In this document: in pieces, positions 44,170 to 56,679 of the stretch
Numbering within the stretch: the stretch's first letter is position 1
How the letters are laid out: each line of letters begins with the position of its first letter
Source: Haematobia irritans
Lineage: Eukaryota > Arthropoda > Insecta > Diptera > Muscidae
NCBI RefSeq assembly: GCF_050003625.1
Contig: NC_134399.1
Location: forward strand, 36,844,671 to 36,908,670
Direction of reading: 5' to 3'
Length of the DNA: 64,000 bases
Notes under the pieces: model-generated
What the model was told of the DNA's origin: nothing
The model's input: the letters and a program-made list of their open reading frames with translations, nothing else
The model's database searches: none
Made by a program: the position numbers and the translations under genes

Positions 44170-45535
44170 AAAAAATAAAATCTTGACAAAATTTTCTATA
44201 GAAATAACATTTTAACAAAATGTTCTATAGAAATCAAATTTTGTCAAAATTTTCTATAGAAATGAAATATTGGAAAAAAAACTTCTATAAAAAAAATTTT
44301 GACAAAATTTTCAATAGAAATAAAATTTTGGCAAAATTTGCTATAGAAATAAAATTTTTGTAAAATTTTCTATAGAAATAAAATTTTGAAAATGGTCCAT
44401 AGAAATAAAATTTTGCCAAAATGTTCTACCGAAATAAAATTTTGACAATATTTTCTATAGAAATAAAATTATGACAAACATTTTCTATGGAAATAAAATT
44501 ATAACAAAATTTTTCTATAGAAATAAAATTTTGACAAATAAATTGAAAATAAATTGTTGGTAATTTTGGAAATAAATTGTTGGCAAAATTTTCTATAGAA
44601 ATGAAATTTTAACAATTTTGTATTGAAAAACAAATAAAATTTTGACAAAATTCTCTGTAGAAATAAAATTTTGAAAGAAAATCTATAGAAATTAAATTTT
44701 TAAAAATTTTCTATAGAAATAAAATTTTGACAAAATTATCTATGGAAATAAATTGTTGGCAAAATTTTCTATAGAAATGAAATTTTACGAAATTTTTCAA
44801 TACAAATAAAATTTTGACAAAATTTTCTGTAGAAATAAAATTTTGTAAAAAAATTCTATAGAAATTAAATTTTTAAAAATGTCCTATAGAAATAAAATTT
44901 TGACAAAATTATCTATGGAAATAAATTGTTGGCAAAATTTTCTATAGAAATAAAAATTTGACCAAATTTTCTATAGAAATGAAATATTGGAAAAAAATTC
45001 TATAAAAATAAAATTTTGACAATATTTTTCTAAAGAAATAAAATCTTGACAAAATTTACAGAAATAAAATTTTTACAAAATCTTCTATAAAAAATTTTTA
45101 GAAAATTTTTCTATAAAAATAAAATTTTGACAATATTTTCTATAGAAATAAAATTATGACAAAAGTTTTCTATAGAAATAAAATTTTGACAAAATTTTTC
45201 TATAGAAATAAAATTGTGACAAATTATATATGGAAATAAAATTGTGACAAAATTATATATGGAAATAAATTGTTGGCAAAATTTTCTATAGAAATGAAAT
45301 TTAAACAAAATTTTCAATACAAATAAAATTTTGACAAAATTTTCTGTAGAAATAAAATTTTGAAAAAAAAAATTCTATAGAAATAAAATTTTTTAAATTT
45401 TCTATAAAAATAAAATTTTGACAAAAAGTTTCTATAGAAATAAAACTTTGACAAAAATTTCTGTAGAAATAAAATAAAAAAATCTAAAAAAAAAGTTTTG
45501 ACAAATTTTGTCAAAAATTTTCTATAAAACTCTAG
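44170..45535 (-). repeat. Long 29-bp-type array
   Basis: About 1.35 kb of TTTTCTATAGAAATAAAATT units with higher-order repetition (AAATAAATTGTTGGCAAAAT recurs about every 200 bp). Frames at 45111-45317 and 45314-45514 are artefacts. Confidence 0.9.
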
Positions 45536-46772
45536 TTGTAACCGTGATCATAGGACTGGATCAAAACCATTGGTATATTACACTTAATCTCTCATCTGAT
45601 AATTAATATGCTTGCCATCTATTAGGATAGAATTTTTATAATCTATCCTGCTAAACTTTTGGCCATATTTAATTGTTTTCAGTTAAAGTCTGCCCATTTC
45701 ATTCCCTCCTAATATTGTCATGGTTTGGTGAAAGTACCCAATAAATTCGTTGAAGACAGCCATTAAAGGTACTCCCTGGCAGCAGGCATAGTGGCATAGA
45801 CATAAATGTGCTAAGCCCAGTAGCAACCCATAACACCTCCGAACAAACAAGTTCGAAGAATAGAACTAGAACTGCTATGGGAAACTGCAACCGCACCATT
45901 TCTACACATTGGCAGCTTTAAAAGCCTGGTAGGGATATCAATGAAGCTCCTCCAGCACTTAGTGAAACGATGAAATAAGACAAACAACACTCAACGGCAA
46001 ATAATTGCAAACAATTTAAGTGCATTTATGTTAATTTACAAGATACTAAACAGCCATCCAACCAGCCAACCAACCAGGCAACTGCTATCCTCATTAAGAT
46101 ACGTCCACCACTTGGCCACATATCCACATATGCACATGTTAATATGTTACGTGTTTGCATGGTATTTTGGCCTTGTTTGTAGCTCCATACCAATTAGCAT
46201 ATTTATGTAGGACGCTAAATGCTGAGGAATATTCCGACTGGGATATATTTTCCATGTTCTTAAATTACAGTACTGGAAACTATTCATTAAGAGTGCATGA
46301 TATTTTGCACTGAAATATTTAAAATATGCAGCAAAGGAATAGAGGGCTTATGATAGTCCATCGAAAATGTTAAACCCTTAAAGACATATTCGCCTATGTT
46401 AGATTAGGTTTGGTGGCAATCTAAATAAAGAAAAATGCATTAAAATGCATACAATGAAAAGTTTTCATTGATATAACGAAATATTTTCATTCAAAAATTA
46501 AAATATTCGTTAATAATACGAAACGTTTCGTTGAAGAAATTCCTTATAATAACGAAAAATTTCGTTATAGCAACAAATTTGTTTTATTGGCTCAATTTTA
46601 ATGACATATTTCGTTATTGATTGGAATCCCCATCTTCTGAATCGGAAGGAGTAGCGATTGCGAATGAAAAAGTCTATTTTATCAAAATCTGCACGGACGC
46701 AAAACACTGTTTTTCATATGTTTGGGTGTAAAAATTATATGATTTGAACTCAAATTTTTAGCAAATTATTTT
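45536..46772. other. Apparently single-copy sequence, no gene identified
   Basis: No TE protein. AACGAAAAATTTCGTTAT-type palindromes at 46460-46620. A block near 46708-46745 (CATATGTTTGGGTGTAAAAA) reappears inverted near 57010-57050. No convincing exon. Confidence 0.4.
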
Positions 46773-47934
46773 TACACCCACCACCATAGAATGGTGACGG
46801 GGTTATAATAAGTTTGTCATTCCGTTTGTAACACATCGAAATATCGATTTCCAACTATATAAAGTATATATATTCTTGATCAGGGAGAAATTCTAAGACG
46901 ATATAAGCATGTCCGTCTGTCTGACTGTATGTCGTAACCACGCTACAGCCTCCAGTAATGGCGCTATCATCCTGAAATTTGGAACAGATTCGTCTTTTGT
47001 TTGCAGGCAGGTCAAGTTCGAAGATGGGCTATATCGGTCCAAGTTTTGATATAGTTCCCATATAAACCGACCTCCCGATTTGGGGTATAGGGCTTATAAA
47101 AACTGTACTTTTTTTACTTGAAATTGGAAATCTAGAGGTATTCTAAGACCATCAAAAAGTATACCGAAAATTGTGCCTATCAGTCCATGTTTTGGTATAG
47201 CCCCCATATGAACCGATTCCCGATCTTGCTTCTTGGGCGTCTAGAAAGTGTATTTTCTATCCGATTGGCCTGAAATTGGAAATCTAGAGGTATTCTAGGA
47301 CCATAAAGAGGTGTGCCGAAAATGGCGTGTATCGGTGAATGTTTTGATATAGCCCCCATATAGACCGATCTCCCGATTTTACTTCTTGGCCGTAGTTTTA
47401 ATCCAATTTACCTGAAATTTGCCGAAAATGGTGAGTACCGGTCCATGTTTTTATATAGTTACCATATAGACCGATCTCTCGATTTTACTTCGTGGTCTTC
47501 TAGAATCCGTAATTTTTATCCAATTTGCCTCAAATCGGAAATCTAGAGGTATTCTAGGACCTTAAAGAGGTGTGCCGAAAATGGTGGGTATCGGTCCATG
47601 TTTTTATATAGCCCCCATATAGACTGATCTCCCGATTTTACTTCTTGGGCTTCTAGAATCCGAAGTATTTATCGAATTTGCCTGAAATTTGAAATCTAGA
47701 GGTATTCTAGGACCATAGAGACGTGTGTCGAAAATGGTGATTATCGGTCCGTGTTTTTATATAGCCCACATATAGACCGATCTCCAGATTTAATTCTTGG
47801 GCTTCTAGAATCCGTATTTTTTATCCAATTTGCCTGAAATTCGAAATCTAGAGGTATACTAGGAGCATAAAGAGGTGTGCCGAATATATTGAGTATCGGT
47901 ACAGTTTTTGATATAGCTCCCATAAAGGGTGATA

Positions 47935-49136
47935 CGGTCAAAATTTTGTCAAGGGAAAACGCGTGTAAATCGGTGAAATCGTTTATTTAAAAAATCAAAT
48001 TAAATTTCTTTTTCAAGTTCAATTAGTATAAAATTCAGGAAAAATATTTAGTTAGGCTTTCGCTTTTCCAAATCCGAATTGCCGGGCCTCACGCTTGACA
48101 CCTGCCATCAGGTTGCTTTGAACTGCTGCTCGTCCTTAGCAGTTTTTTTGGTCTTCTTTAGGTTCCGCTTGACAATAGCCCAGTATTTCTCAATTGGGCG
48201 GAGCTCTGGCGTGTTGGGAGGGTTCTTGTCCTTGGGAACCACCTGCACGTTGTTGGCGGCGTGGAGTCGTCTCTTTGCCGTAATGGCAAGATGCCAAATC
48301 CGGCCAAAACAGTACGGAACAACCGTGTTTCTTCAGGAAAGGCAGCAGACGTTTATTCAAAAACTCTTTCACGTAAATTTCTTGGTTGACAGTTCCGGAA
48401 GCTATGAAAATTCTGCTTTTCAAGCCACAGGTACAGATGGCTTGCCAAACCAGATATTTCTTTGCGAACTTTGACAGTTTTATGTGCTTAAAAATATCTG
48501 CTACCTTTCCCCTTCCTTTTGCCGTATAAAACTCCTGTCCCGGATGCTGCTTGTAGTCGGCTTTGACGTAGGTTTCGTCGTCCATTACCACGCAGTCAAA
48601 CTTCGTCAGCATCGTCGTGTACAGCCTCCGGGATCGCGCTTTGGCCGTCGTATTTTGTTTATCATCGCGATTTGGAGTCACTACCTTCTTGTAAGTCGAT
48701 AGTCCGGCTCGTTTTTTGGCTCGATGCACGGTTGTAGACGATACACCCAGCTTATTTGCGGCATCTCGGAGAGAGAGGTTAGGGTTTCGCTTGAAACTAC
48801 CGGCAACTCTCTTTGTCGTCTCAGCGGCTTCCGGTTTTCGATTTCCCCCCGATCCAGACTTCCTGGCCGTCGACAAACGTTCCCCAAACACTTTAATTAC
48901 ATTTGTAACGGTTGATTTGGCAACTTTTAGCGATTTTGCCAGCTTTGCGTGCGAGTAGCTCGGATTTTCGCGATGCGCGAGCAAAATTTTGATACGCTGC
49001 TCTTCTTGCTTGGACGGCATTTTGACAAATGAAGAGTGAATTCCTTCAAAATGAGGGGTGTTCAGGTTTTTTTAAATGCAAAATGGAAAGAAATACGTCA
49101 AGTTCATATTGACCAAATTTTGACCGTATCACCCTT
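47935..49136 (-). mobile_element. DD37E Tc1/mariner-type transposon, copy 4
   Basis: Ends AAGGGTGATACGGTCAAAAT and its complement; TA at 47933-47934 and 49137-49138. Removal restores AGCTCCCATAAACCGG of the HL2 array. 1202 bp, with a deletion of about 75 bp near 48112 in the transposase C-terminus. Confidence 0.95.
48052..49020 (-). pseudogene. DD37E transposase, copy 4
   Basis: Open from ATG 49020 (MPSKQEEQRIKILLAHREN) through both helix-turn-helix segments, VVMDDETYVKADYKQ and FWPDLASCHYGK, in one frame of over 240 residues. A short deletion and scramble near 48262-48285 then shifts the frame before the RPIEKYW Glu box, and a second deletion removes part of the tail. The usual stop position is 48052. 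N-terminal two-thirds intact; third catalytic residue lost in frame. Confidence 0.93.
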
Positions 49137-49484
49137 TATAAACCGGCCCTCCGATATGGGGTCTAGACTCTAGAACTACAATTAAATGTGCTGATGACTG
49201 TGGGTATCCTTACATGTTTTAAATAATTGGAATGAAAATTCACATATTTTAGATTTCAAATCAAGGCGTTATTTCATCATTTTCTTGCACACTTACAAGA
49301 GATGTTTATGATTCCTCTAAAACTCAAACAAAAAATGGTTCTTATAAATTCAGAATCTGATCTAGTCTTCATAGGTAAAATCTTTACATTTATCTGTGGG
49401 AAGCATACTGGTTGAACTGATCTGCTTGGGAAAATATCTGTCATCTGAAATGTCCCCTGAAATTTTCAAAGTAAACTATTATAT

Positions 49485-51375
49485 CTAATTATACAATTAT
49501 TTTTCGAGCTTTATGGACAGATATAGATTAAGGAACATGGTTAATAGAGCCATTGAAAAGAAAACGCCAGATACAAATCTATACACGCCTGGACTGTACA
49601 TGTTTCGGTTCGGGCGAATGAACCTTTCCACAGCCTTTAGTATAGATCTGGCTGGGAGAGATAACTCAATTTTGGGCCCTTTATGCTAACTCCTTATGGA
49701 GAAAACATTTGGGAAATTTCCTCTTACAAATTGAATCATCTTTTCTCCCACTGTACATCATCTTTTCATATAACTTACAAGTCCCTTAATCTTATTTTTA
49801 TTTCGTTTTGTTACATAGTAATGCAACAACACGAAATTTATTTTTAGAAAGCTAATTTGTTAGAATTCACCTAAGTGGTGAACAGTCGAACAATGCTTAT
49901 TGTTTCTACAGTCAACTACAACATATGACAATTAACAGAAACTGGTTTCCAGGATACAACAACAATTCTAACGCGTACATTAGTCGTGTTTTTCCTAGTT
50001 TTACGACGGGCTCATCGTTGCTTATTATATTACATGTTACCCTGATACCGAAACAGGCAATTGACGTCCAAATGCATTATATCTAATTATACAATTATTT
50101 TTCGAGCTTTATGGACAGATATAGATTAAGGAACATGGTTAATAGAGCCATTGAAAAGAAAACGCCAGATACAAATCTATACACGCCTGGACTGTACATG
50201 TTTCGGTTCGGGCGAATGAACCTTTCCACAGCCTTTAGTATAGATCTGGCTGGGAGAGATAACTCAATTTTGGGCCCTTTATGCTAACTCCTTATGGAGA
50301 AAACATTTGGGAAATTTCCTCTTACAAATTGAATCATCTTTTCTCCCACTGTACATCATCTTTTCATATAACTTACAAGTCCCTTAATCTTATTTTTATT
50401 TCGTTTTGTTACATAGTAATGCAACAACACGAAATTTATTTTTAGAAAGCTAATTTGTTAGAATTCACCTAAGTGGTGAACAGTCGAACAATGCTTATTG
50501 TTTCTACAGTCAACTACAACATATGACAATTAACAGAAACTATACTATACCAGCCAGATCTATACTAAAGGCTGTGGAAAGGTTCATTCGCCCGAACCGA
50601 AACATGTACAGTCCAGGCGTGTATAGATTTGTATCTGGCGTTTTCTTTTCAATGGCTCTATTAACCATGTTCCTTAATCTATATCTGTCCATAAAGCTCG
50701 AAAAATAATTGTATAATTAGATATAATGCATTTGGACGTCAATTGCCTGTTTCGGTATCAGGCTAACATGTAATATAATAAGCAACGATGAGCCCGTCGT
50801 AAAACTAGGAAAAACACGACTAATGTACGCGTTAGAATTGTTGTTGTATCCTGGAAACCAGTTTCTGTTAATTGTCATATGTTGTAGTTGACTGTAGAAA
50901 CAATAAGCATTGTTCGACTGTTCACCACTTAGGTGAATTCTAACAAATTAGCTTTCTAAAAATAAATTTCGTGTTGTTGCATTACTATGTAACAAAACGA
51001 AATAAAAATAAGATTAAGGGACTTGTAAGTTATATGAAAAGATGATGTACAGTGGGAGAAAAGATGATTCAATTTGTAAGAGGAAATTTCCCAAATGTTT
51101 TCTCCATAAGGAGTTAGCATAAAGGGCCCAAAATTGAGTTATCTCTCCCAGCCAGATCTATACTAAAGGCTGTGGAAAGGTTCATTCGCCCGAACCGAAA
51201 CATGTACAGTCCAGGCGTGTATAGATTTGTATCTGGCGTTTTCTTTTCAATGGCTCTATTAACCATGTTCCTTAATCTATATCTGTCCATAAAGCTCGAA
51301 AAATAATTGTATAATTAGATATAATGCATTTGGACGTCAATTGCCTGTTTCGGTATCAGGCTAACATGTAATATA
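49485..51375. mobile_element. Fold-back insertion built of a 598-bp unit, 14-bp target duplication
   Basis: Flanked by GTAAACTATTATAT at 49471-49484 and 51376-51389. Composition: unit forward 49485-50082; partial forward 50083-50541; short spacer; partial reverse about 50550-50720; full reverse 50721-51318; 57-bp reverse stub 51319-51375. Units are nearly identical. One short frame (50523-50708) shows a hydrophobic stretch but no family I know. Mixed direct and inverted terminal repeats with a long target duplication recall Penelope-like elements, but no reverse transcriptase is present. Confidence 0.85.
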
Positions 51376-51452
51376 GTAAACTATTATATTTGATTCATGG
51401 TGGTGGGTATTTAAGATTCGGCCCGGCCGAACTTACTACTGTATATACTTGT

Positions 51453-53377
51453 TTCTGTGTACTCTATTGTTTGTACGTGAATTACTTTATTAATACATCG
51501 CAAAAATAAAAAGTAAATTCCATAAATGAGATCTGTATCCTAAATTTAAGTTTATTGATCTTAGATTACAAGCTACACAGGTTCCTAAAAATTATCTTTA
51601 TTTTAAAGAAGTCGCATCTTTGGCTCGGTATCAATACCAAAATCTTTAAGGGAAAGTCAAAATCTTTGGATCAAAGTAAACTTTTTTGAGGGTAGGGCAG
51701 TTTCACATGAAATCAAAGAATTGCATTTTTTTTGGTAATACCATGTGGTATGAATTTCAAAATATTCATCGAACCTCTTTCTCTCTCTCTCTCTTGTAAA
51801 AATATCTAAGTGATTTCTTCTAAGAGCGGAACATGGATTTCGTGGTAGTTGTTGGATGAATGTTATGAGTGTATTGGGACTATATCTTCGTTATGAACTT
51901 GGCTCCCTAAGGTACTCAAGTTTCTAATCTTCACATAATTTTTATCAATTATTGATGAAATCGACACAGTCACAGAGGTGGTTAGCCACAAATGGAAGGA
52001 GTGATTGAAAAAAGGAAAAAAACATTGAGAATATCACGTTCTCCTGAATTTTGGTCCACCCACACACAGCCACGCACACACACCTCTAGTATACCAATAG
52101 ACCCTGGAGACTGTAGACTGTAGACTACATATGCGTTTAAACAACTGGCGAAACACTTGTTCCTTCTTTGTGACAAAGGATAAAGGCGGTTAACGCGCGA
52201 AATGATTCTTGTAATAAAAACTTGGGTTTCCATCACATCTGTGATTTGTTCATCTTAAACATTGGTAATTTCTTTTTGTAATGTGCTCTTGTTGTTGTTG
52301 TTGTCGATGTTAACACCAACGCAGCTAAACAAACTGCATCCCTTGTTTTGCCATCAACATTGATTCTTTGTATTTTTTGAAGTAGTTGAGACCTCTTTGT
52401 AATCACTTAGGAGAGAGCTGAGAGTTGAGACTCATCACACTTCCAATTTCATATTCAATGGACTACATCCCCATACACACACGCACACACTTATTCATAC
52501 TAACGAGAATGTAAACATTGTTGTTTTGAGATGTTGTTGTTGTCGGTGACTATTGGCTTTGTTTTGTTGTAGCCAAGCATAGCTATATGGTTGGTGTTTG
52601 CTGTTGTTGTTACTCAGTACCCCCTGGGGTATAATAAATAAAATTATCTAAATCATTGTCATTGTTGACTTCTTGACTATGCCAATGCCCTGGTCCATAT
52701 CTACCGGGGCTGAGGAATGTGTGTAGTGTGGCCGGTTTTTTTTTTTTTTGGCTTTTGTTCTTGTCTTGTTATCCTTCCAACATCATCGTAATCAGTTTGA
52801 TTTACATCCAGATGGATATTTTGTCTCATTCATATATCCATTGAAAAGGGGTGGTAACTTAGACATAGAGTGAGTGGAGTGATTTAAATTGATAATCACA
52901 ATAATATGAAATGGAATTTTATAGAAAATTCTTTGCCCATTGGAATGAGTCCGTTCGTATGGTAAACACTGGATCATTCGCTATCATTGAAATCGAGTTA
53001 ATTAAGTAGCACCATTTTAATTTGAATTTTGACAAGTGCTATAAATAAACATTGAATTACAGATTGAAGGTAAGAGGGAAAGTAGAAAGTAATGTTTCTA
53101 GAGAAAAAGATGACCAAAAATACGACTCTACATTCAAACAAAAAACAACTGAACCCACCAGGAAGGAAAACAATACCAGAATTGTTTCACCAAAAACTTT
53201 CGTAGTTATTCGAATAGTGGAGGTAAAAATCTACAGAATTTAGATTTCAAATCATATGATAAGCGTTTTTCGTCGGATTTTTTTTTGTTTTGTGCTCTTA
53301 GCCCAGAAATTTAAGATTCCTCCAAAACTCAAATCAATATGGTAATTATAGATGCAGAACTTGATGTCGTCTGCCTA
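51453..53377. other. Apparently single-copy sequence, no gene identified
   Basis: Microsatellites: CT repeats 51777-51796, CA-rich stretches near 52075 and 52480, GTT repeats near 52290 and 52540, poly(T) near 52738. Short frames without domains (51982-52236 minus, 53052-53243 plus). Looks like intronic or intergenic fly DNA. Confidence 0.4.
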
Positions 53378-53861
53378 CACCCATAGAAAAAATCATGAAC
53401 GGCGTTGTCATTTCAAAACGTTTCGTTCATGAAAGTGAATCAACACACATGTGTTGTCAAACTGAGAACAGACGGGGTCAATCTGACAACGTTAAAATGA
53501 CACCATCCGTTGTCAAAACAACAACGAGCGTTCATGATCTGAAAACGTAATGGTTACGAATTTATAAACAAAATTAAAAAAAAAAAAAAAGATTTCCGCC
53601 ACCGTGACTCGAACCTGTGTTGTGTGCACCATACGCGTTAACAGTCGCTTTAACTCATTGCACCACCGGCGGAATTGCCATAACAACGTCTAACGATTAT
53701 TTTAAGAATTTTCATGGAAAAAGAAAAACGAATGCCGTTCATGAAATCGTGAACGCCCGTGGACAAAATCGTGAACATTCCGTTTTGATTTTTTGTGAAC
53801 GTTTCCGTTTCATTTTGTCACCGTCCGTTCACGATTGTGGAACGCAATTTTTCTATTAGTG
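53378..53861. mobile_element. TIR element (CACCCATAGAAAAA ends) with internal tRNA-like segment
   Basis: Left CACCCATAGAAAAAATCATG, right CAATTTTTCTATTAGTG, flanked by TA at 53376-53377 and 53862-53863. GTTCATGA/GAACGTT motifs (GTTGTCATTTCAAAACG, CCGTTCATGAAATCG) are repeated inside both arms. 484 bp. The middle carries a minus-strand tRNA-like sequence. Confidence 0.75.
53596..53690 (-). other. tRNA-like segment (pseudo-tRNA) inside a TIR element
   Basis: Minus strand: TTCCGCCGGTGGTGCAATGA, then AGGTTCGAGTCACGGTGGCG, then GAA. TTCCGCC can pair with GGCGGAA as an acceptor stem. A-box-like (GGTGGTGCAATGAGTTAAAG) and B-box-like (GGTTCGAGTC) motifs are in the right order. The T stem is poor and I cannot draw a credible anticodon arm, so it is a relic rather than a tRNA gene. 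Confidence 0.5.
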
Positions 53862-53863
53862 TA

Positions 53864-53917
53864 CACATAAAAACTTTTATTTCTGATTCAATCACGAATT
53901 TAATTGATCCAATTAAT
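53864..53917. mobile_element. Left end fragment of an AT-rich CACA-type TIR element
   Basis: CACATAAAAACTTTTATTTC and TTCAATCACGAATTTAATTG match the complement of the right end of the element at 17896-20133. Immediately interrupted by an HL4 element; the other half is not found. Confidence 0.6.
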
Positions 53918-54582
53918 TATACCCTAAACCACATAGTGGTCAGGGTACAACATAATAACTTTGATCTGCCAAATAATGTGCCAAGCAAAAATATTGATTT
54001 TAGACCCAATAAAATATATGCCGATCGACTCAGAATCGCCCCCTGAGTCGATCTAGCCCTTGGTGTCCGTCCGTCCTTTTGTCCATGTATTTACTGTTCG
54101 CAGGATTCCAGTCGGATTTATTAAACGGTTTTGTTGAAAATTGGTACGAGGTGTTTTCTTGGCACAAGGACGAACGCTATTGAATCCGATCAAATTTAAA
54201 TATAGCTCCCACACCGAAAAAAAGTGATCTGTTTTATAGGAAGAATGAACTACCTCGCACGAAAATTGAACTAAATTTTACTCCACACTTTGAGATTTCC
54301 ACAAAGCGTTGTTAAAACCAGGAAAATTTAATGCCCTGTTGCACTTTTTAACTGCAGTTCACGAAATTACATCCTCTCATAGAAGCAAAAAATGAATTAA
54401 AAGTAAAGAAGTAAATCATTTTCACCATTTTAACCATACAGTAGTTCATTCTTACTATTTTTGGGAATCGTACGAAAATCTTCGTTTGCCTTAGTTCATA
54501 TTGAACTTATGTTCATAAAATTTTTGAGACATACTTAAAAAAGTAAGATTTCATTAAGCTGTAGAAAATTTCGAAAAGAAAA

Positions 54583-55560
54583 ACAAGTAAGGAAAGTCTA
54601 AAGTCGGGCGGGGCCGACTACATTATACCCTGCACCACTTTGTAGACCTAAATTTTCGATAGCAAATCACATCCGTCAAATGTGTTGGGTGCTAAATATA
54701 AAGGTTTGTCCCAAATACATACATTTAAATATCACTCGATCTGGACAGAATTTGATGGACTTCTACAAAATCTATAGACTCAAAATTTAAGTCGGCTAAT
54801 GCACTAGGGTGAAACACAATGTTAGTAAAAAACAAGTAAGGAAAGTCTAAAGTCGGGCGGGGCCGACTATATTATACCCTGCACCACTTTTTAGATATAA
54901 GTTTTCGATACCATATCACATCCGTCAAATGTGTTGGGGGGTATATATAAAGGTTTGTCCCAAATACATACATTTAAATATCACTCGATCTGGACAGAAT
55001 TTGATAGACCTACAAAATCTATAGACTCCAAATTTAAGTTGGCTAATGTACTGGGGTGGAACACAATTTTAGTAAAAAAATATGGGAAACGTTTAAATCT
55101 GAAGCAATTTTAAGGAAACTTCGCAAAAGTTTAATTATGATTTATCGCTCGATATATATATGTGTTAGAAGTTTAGGAAAATTAGAGTCATTTTTCAACT
55201 GTTCGACTAAGCAGTGGCAAATGTTGGTATTTTGATCATCTTTGTCGAAATCAGAAAAACATATATATGGGAGCTATATCTAAATCTGATCCGATTTGGC
55301 TGATATTTTGCAAGTTTTTTGAGACTCATAAAATATTCGGATGTACGGAATTTTAGGAAGATCGGTTGATATACACGCCAATTATGACCAGATCGGTGAA
55401 AAATATATATGGCAGCTATATCTAAATCTGAACCGATTTTTTCCAAAATAAATAGGGATCGTCTTTGAGTCGAAACAGGACCCTATACCAAATTTTAGGA
55501 CAATCGGACTAAAACTGCGAGCTGTACTTTGCACACAAAAATACATCAACAGACAGACAG

Positions 55561-55594
<34 letters not shown>

Positions 55595-56679
55595 AGATAG
55601 ACGGACATCGCTAAATCGACTCAGAATTTAATTATAAGACGATCGGTATACTAAACGATGGGTCTCAGACTTTTCCTTCTTGGCGTTACATACAAATGCA
55701 CAAACTTATTATAACCTGTACCACAGTAGTGGTGAAGGGTATAAATATGTGAAACATTTAAATCTGAACCAATTTTGAGGCAACTTCGCAACACTTTATT
55801 TATGACTTATCGTTCGATATATACATATGTATTAGAAGTTTAGGAAAATTAGAGTCATTTTACAAGTTTTCGACTAAGCAGTGGCGATTTTACAAGGAAA
55901 ATGTTAGTATTTTGACCATTTTTGTCGAAATTAGAAAAACATATATATGGGAGCTATATCTAATTCTGAACCGATTTCAACCAAATTTGGCACGCATAGC
56001 TACAATGCTAAATCTACTCCCTGTGCAAAATTTCAATTAAATCGGAGTTAACAATTGGCCTCTGTGGTCATATGAGTGTAAATCGGGCGAAAGCTATATA
56101 TGGGAGCTATATCTAAATCGGAACCGATTTCAACCAAATTTGGCACGCATAGCTACAATGCTAAATCTACTCCCTGTGCAAAATTTCAATTAAATCGGAG
56201 TAAAAGATTGGCCACTGTGGTCATATGAGTGTAAATCGGGCGAACGATATATATGGGAGCTATATCTAAATCTGAACCGATTTAAATAAAATTTGGCACA
56301 CTTGACTATAGAACTAATTGTTCTCCTTGTGCAAAATGTTAAGCAAATTAGGGTAAAACTCTGGCTTCTGGGGCCATATAAGTCCATATCGGGCGAAATA
56401 TATATATGGGAGCTATATCTAAATCTGAAACGATTTCTTCCAAAATCAATAGGGTTCTATTCTGAGCCAAAACACATACTTGTGCCAAATTTGAAGTCGA
56501 TTGGACTAAAACTGCGACCTAGATTTTGATTACAAAAATGTGTTCACGGACAGACGGACATGGCTATATCGACTCAGGAGCCCACCCTGGGACCATGTGT
56601 CTATCTCGTCTCCTTCTGGGTGCTGCAAACATATGCACTAACTTATAATACCCTGTTCCACAGTGTGGCGCAGGGTATA
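54583..56679 (-). mobile_element. HL3 Helentron-like element, outer copy
   Basis: 3' end ACAAGTAAGGAAAGTC at 54583, 5' end CCACAGTGTGGCGCAGGGTA ending at 56679, A on both sides. It is split at 54831/55744 by another HL3. The empty site reads as in the HL3 copy near 5729 (GTTAGTAAAAAAATTATGGG). 153-bp array at 55930-56480. Confidence 0.87.
54832..55743 (-). mobile_element. HL3 Helentron-like element nested in HL3
   Basis: ACAAGTAAGGAAAGTC at 54832 and ..CAGTAGTGGTGAAGGGTATA ending at 55743; 912 bp. Carries a long (GACA)n/(GACG)n tract at 55552-55608. Same family and same orientation as its host. Confidence 0.87.

Larger units (their letters stand above)
46773..51452 (+). mobile_element. HL2 Helentron-like element (host of a DD37E and a fold-back insert)
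   Basis: 5' end TACACCCACCACCATAGAAT with GGTGACGGGGTTATAATAAG, core TATATATATTCTTGATCAGG, (GTCT)n near 46914. 153-bp array to 47934 and onward from 49137. The 3' section 49290-49470 matches the HL2 at 8689-8800. End GGTGGTGGGTATTTAAG, hairpin TTCGGCCCGGCCGAA, GTATATACTTGT at 51452. Split by 47935-49136 and 49485-51375. Confidence 0.85.
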
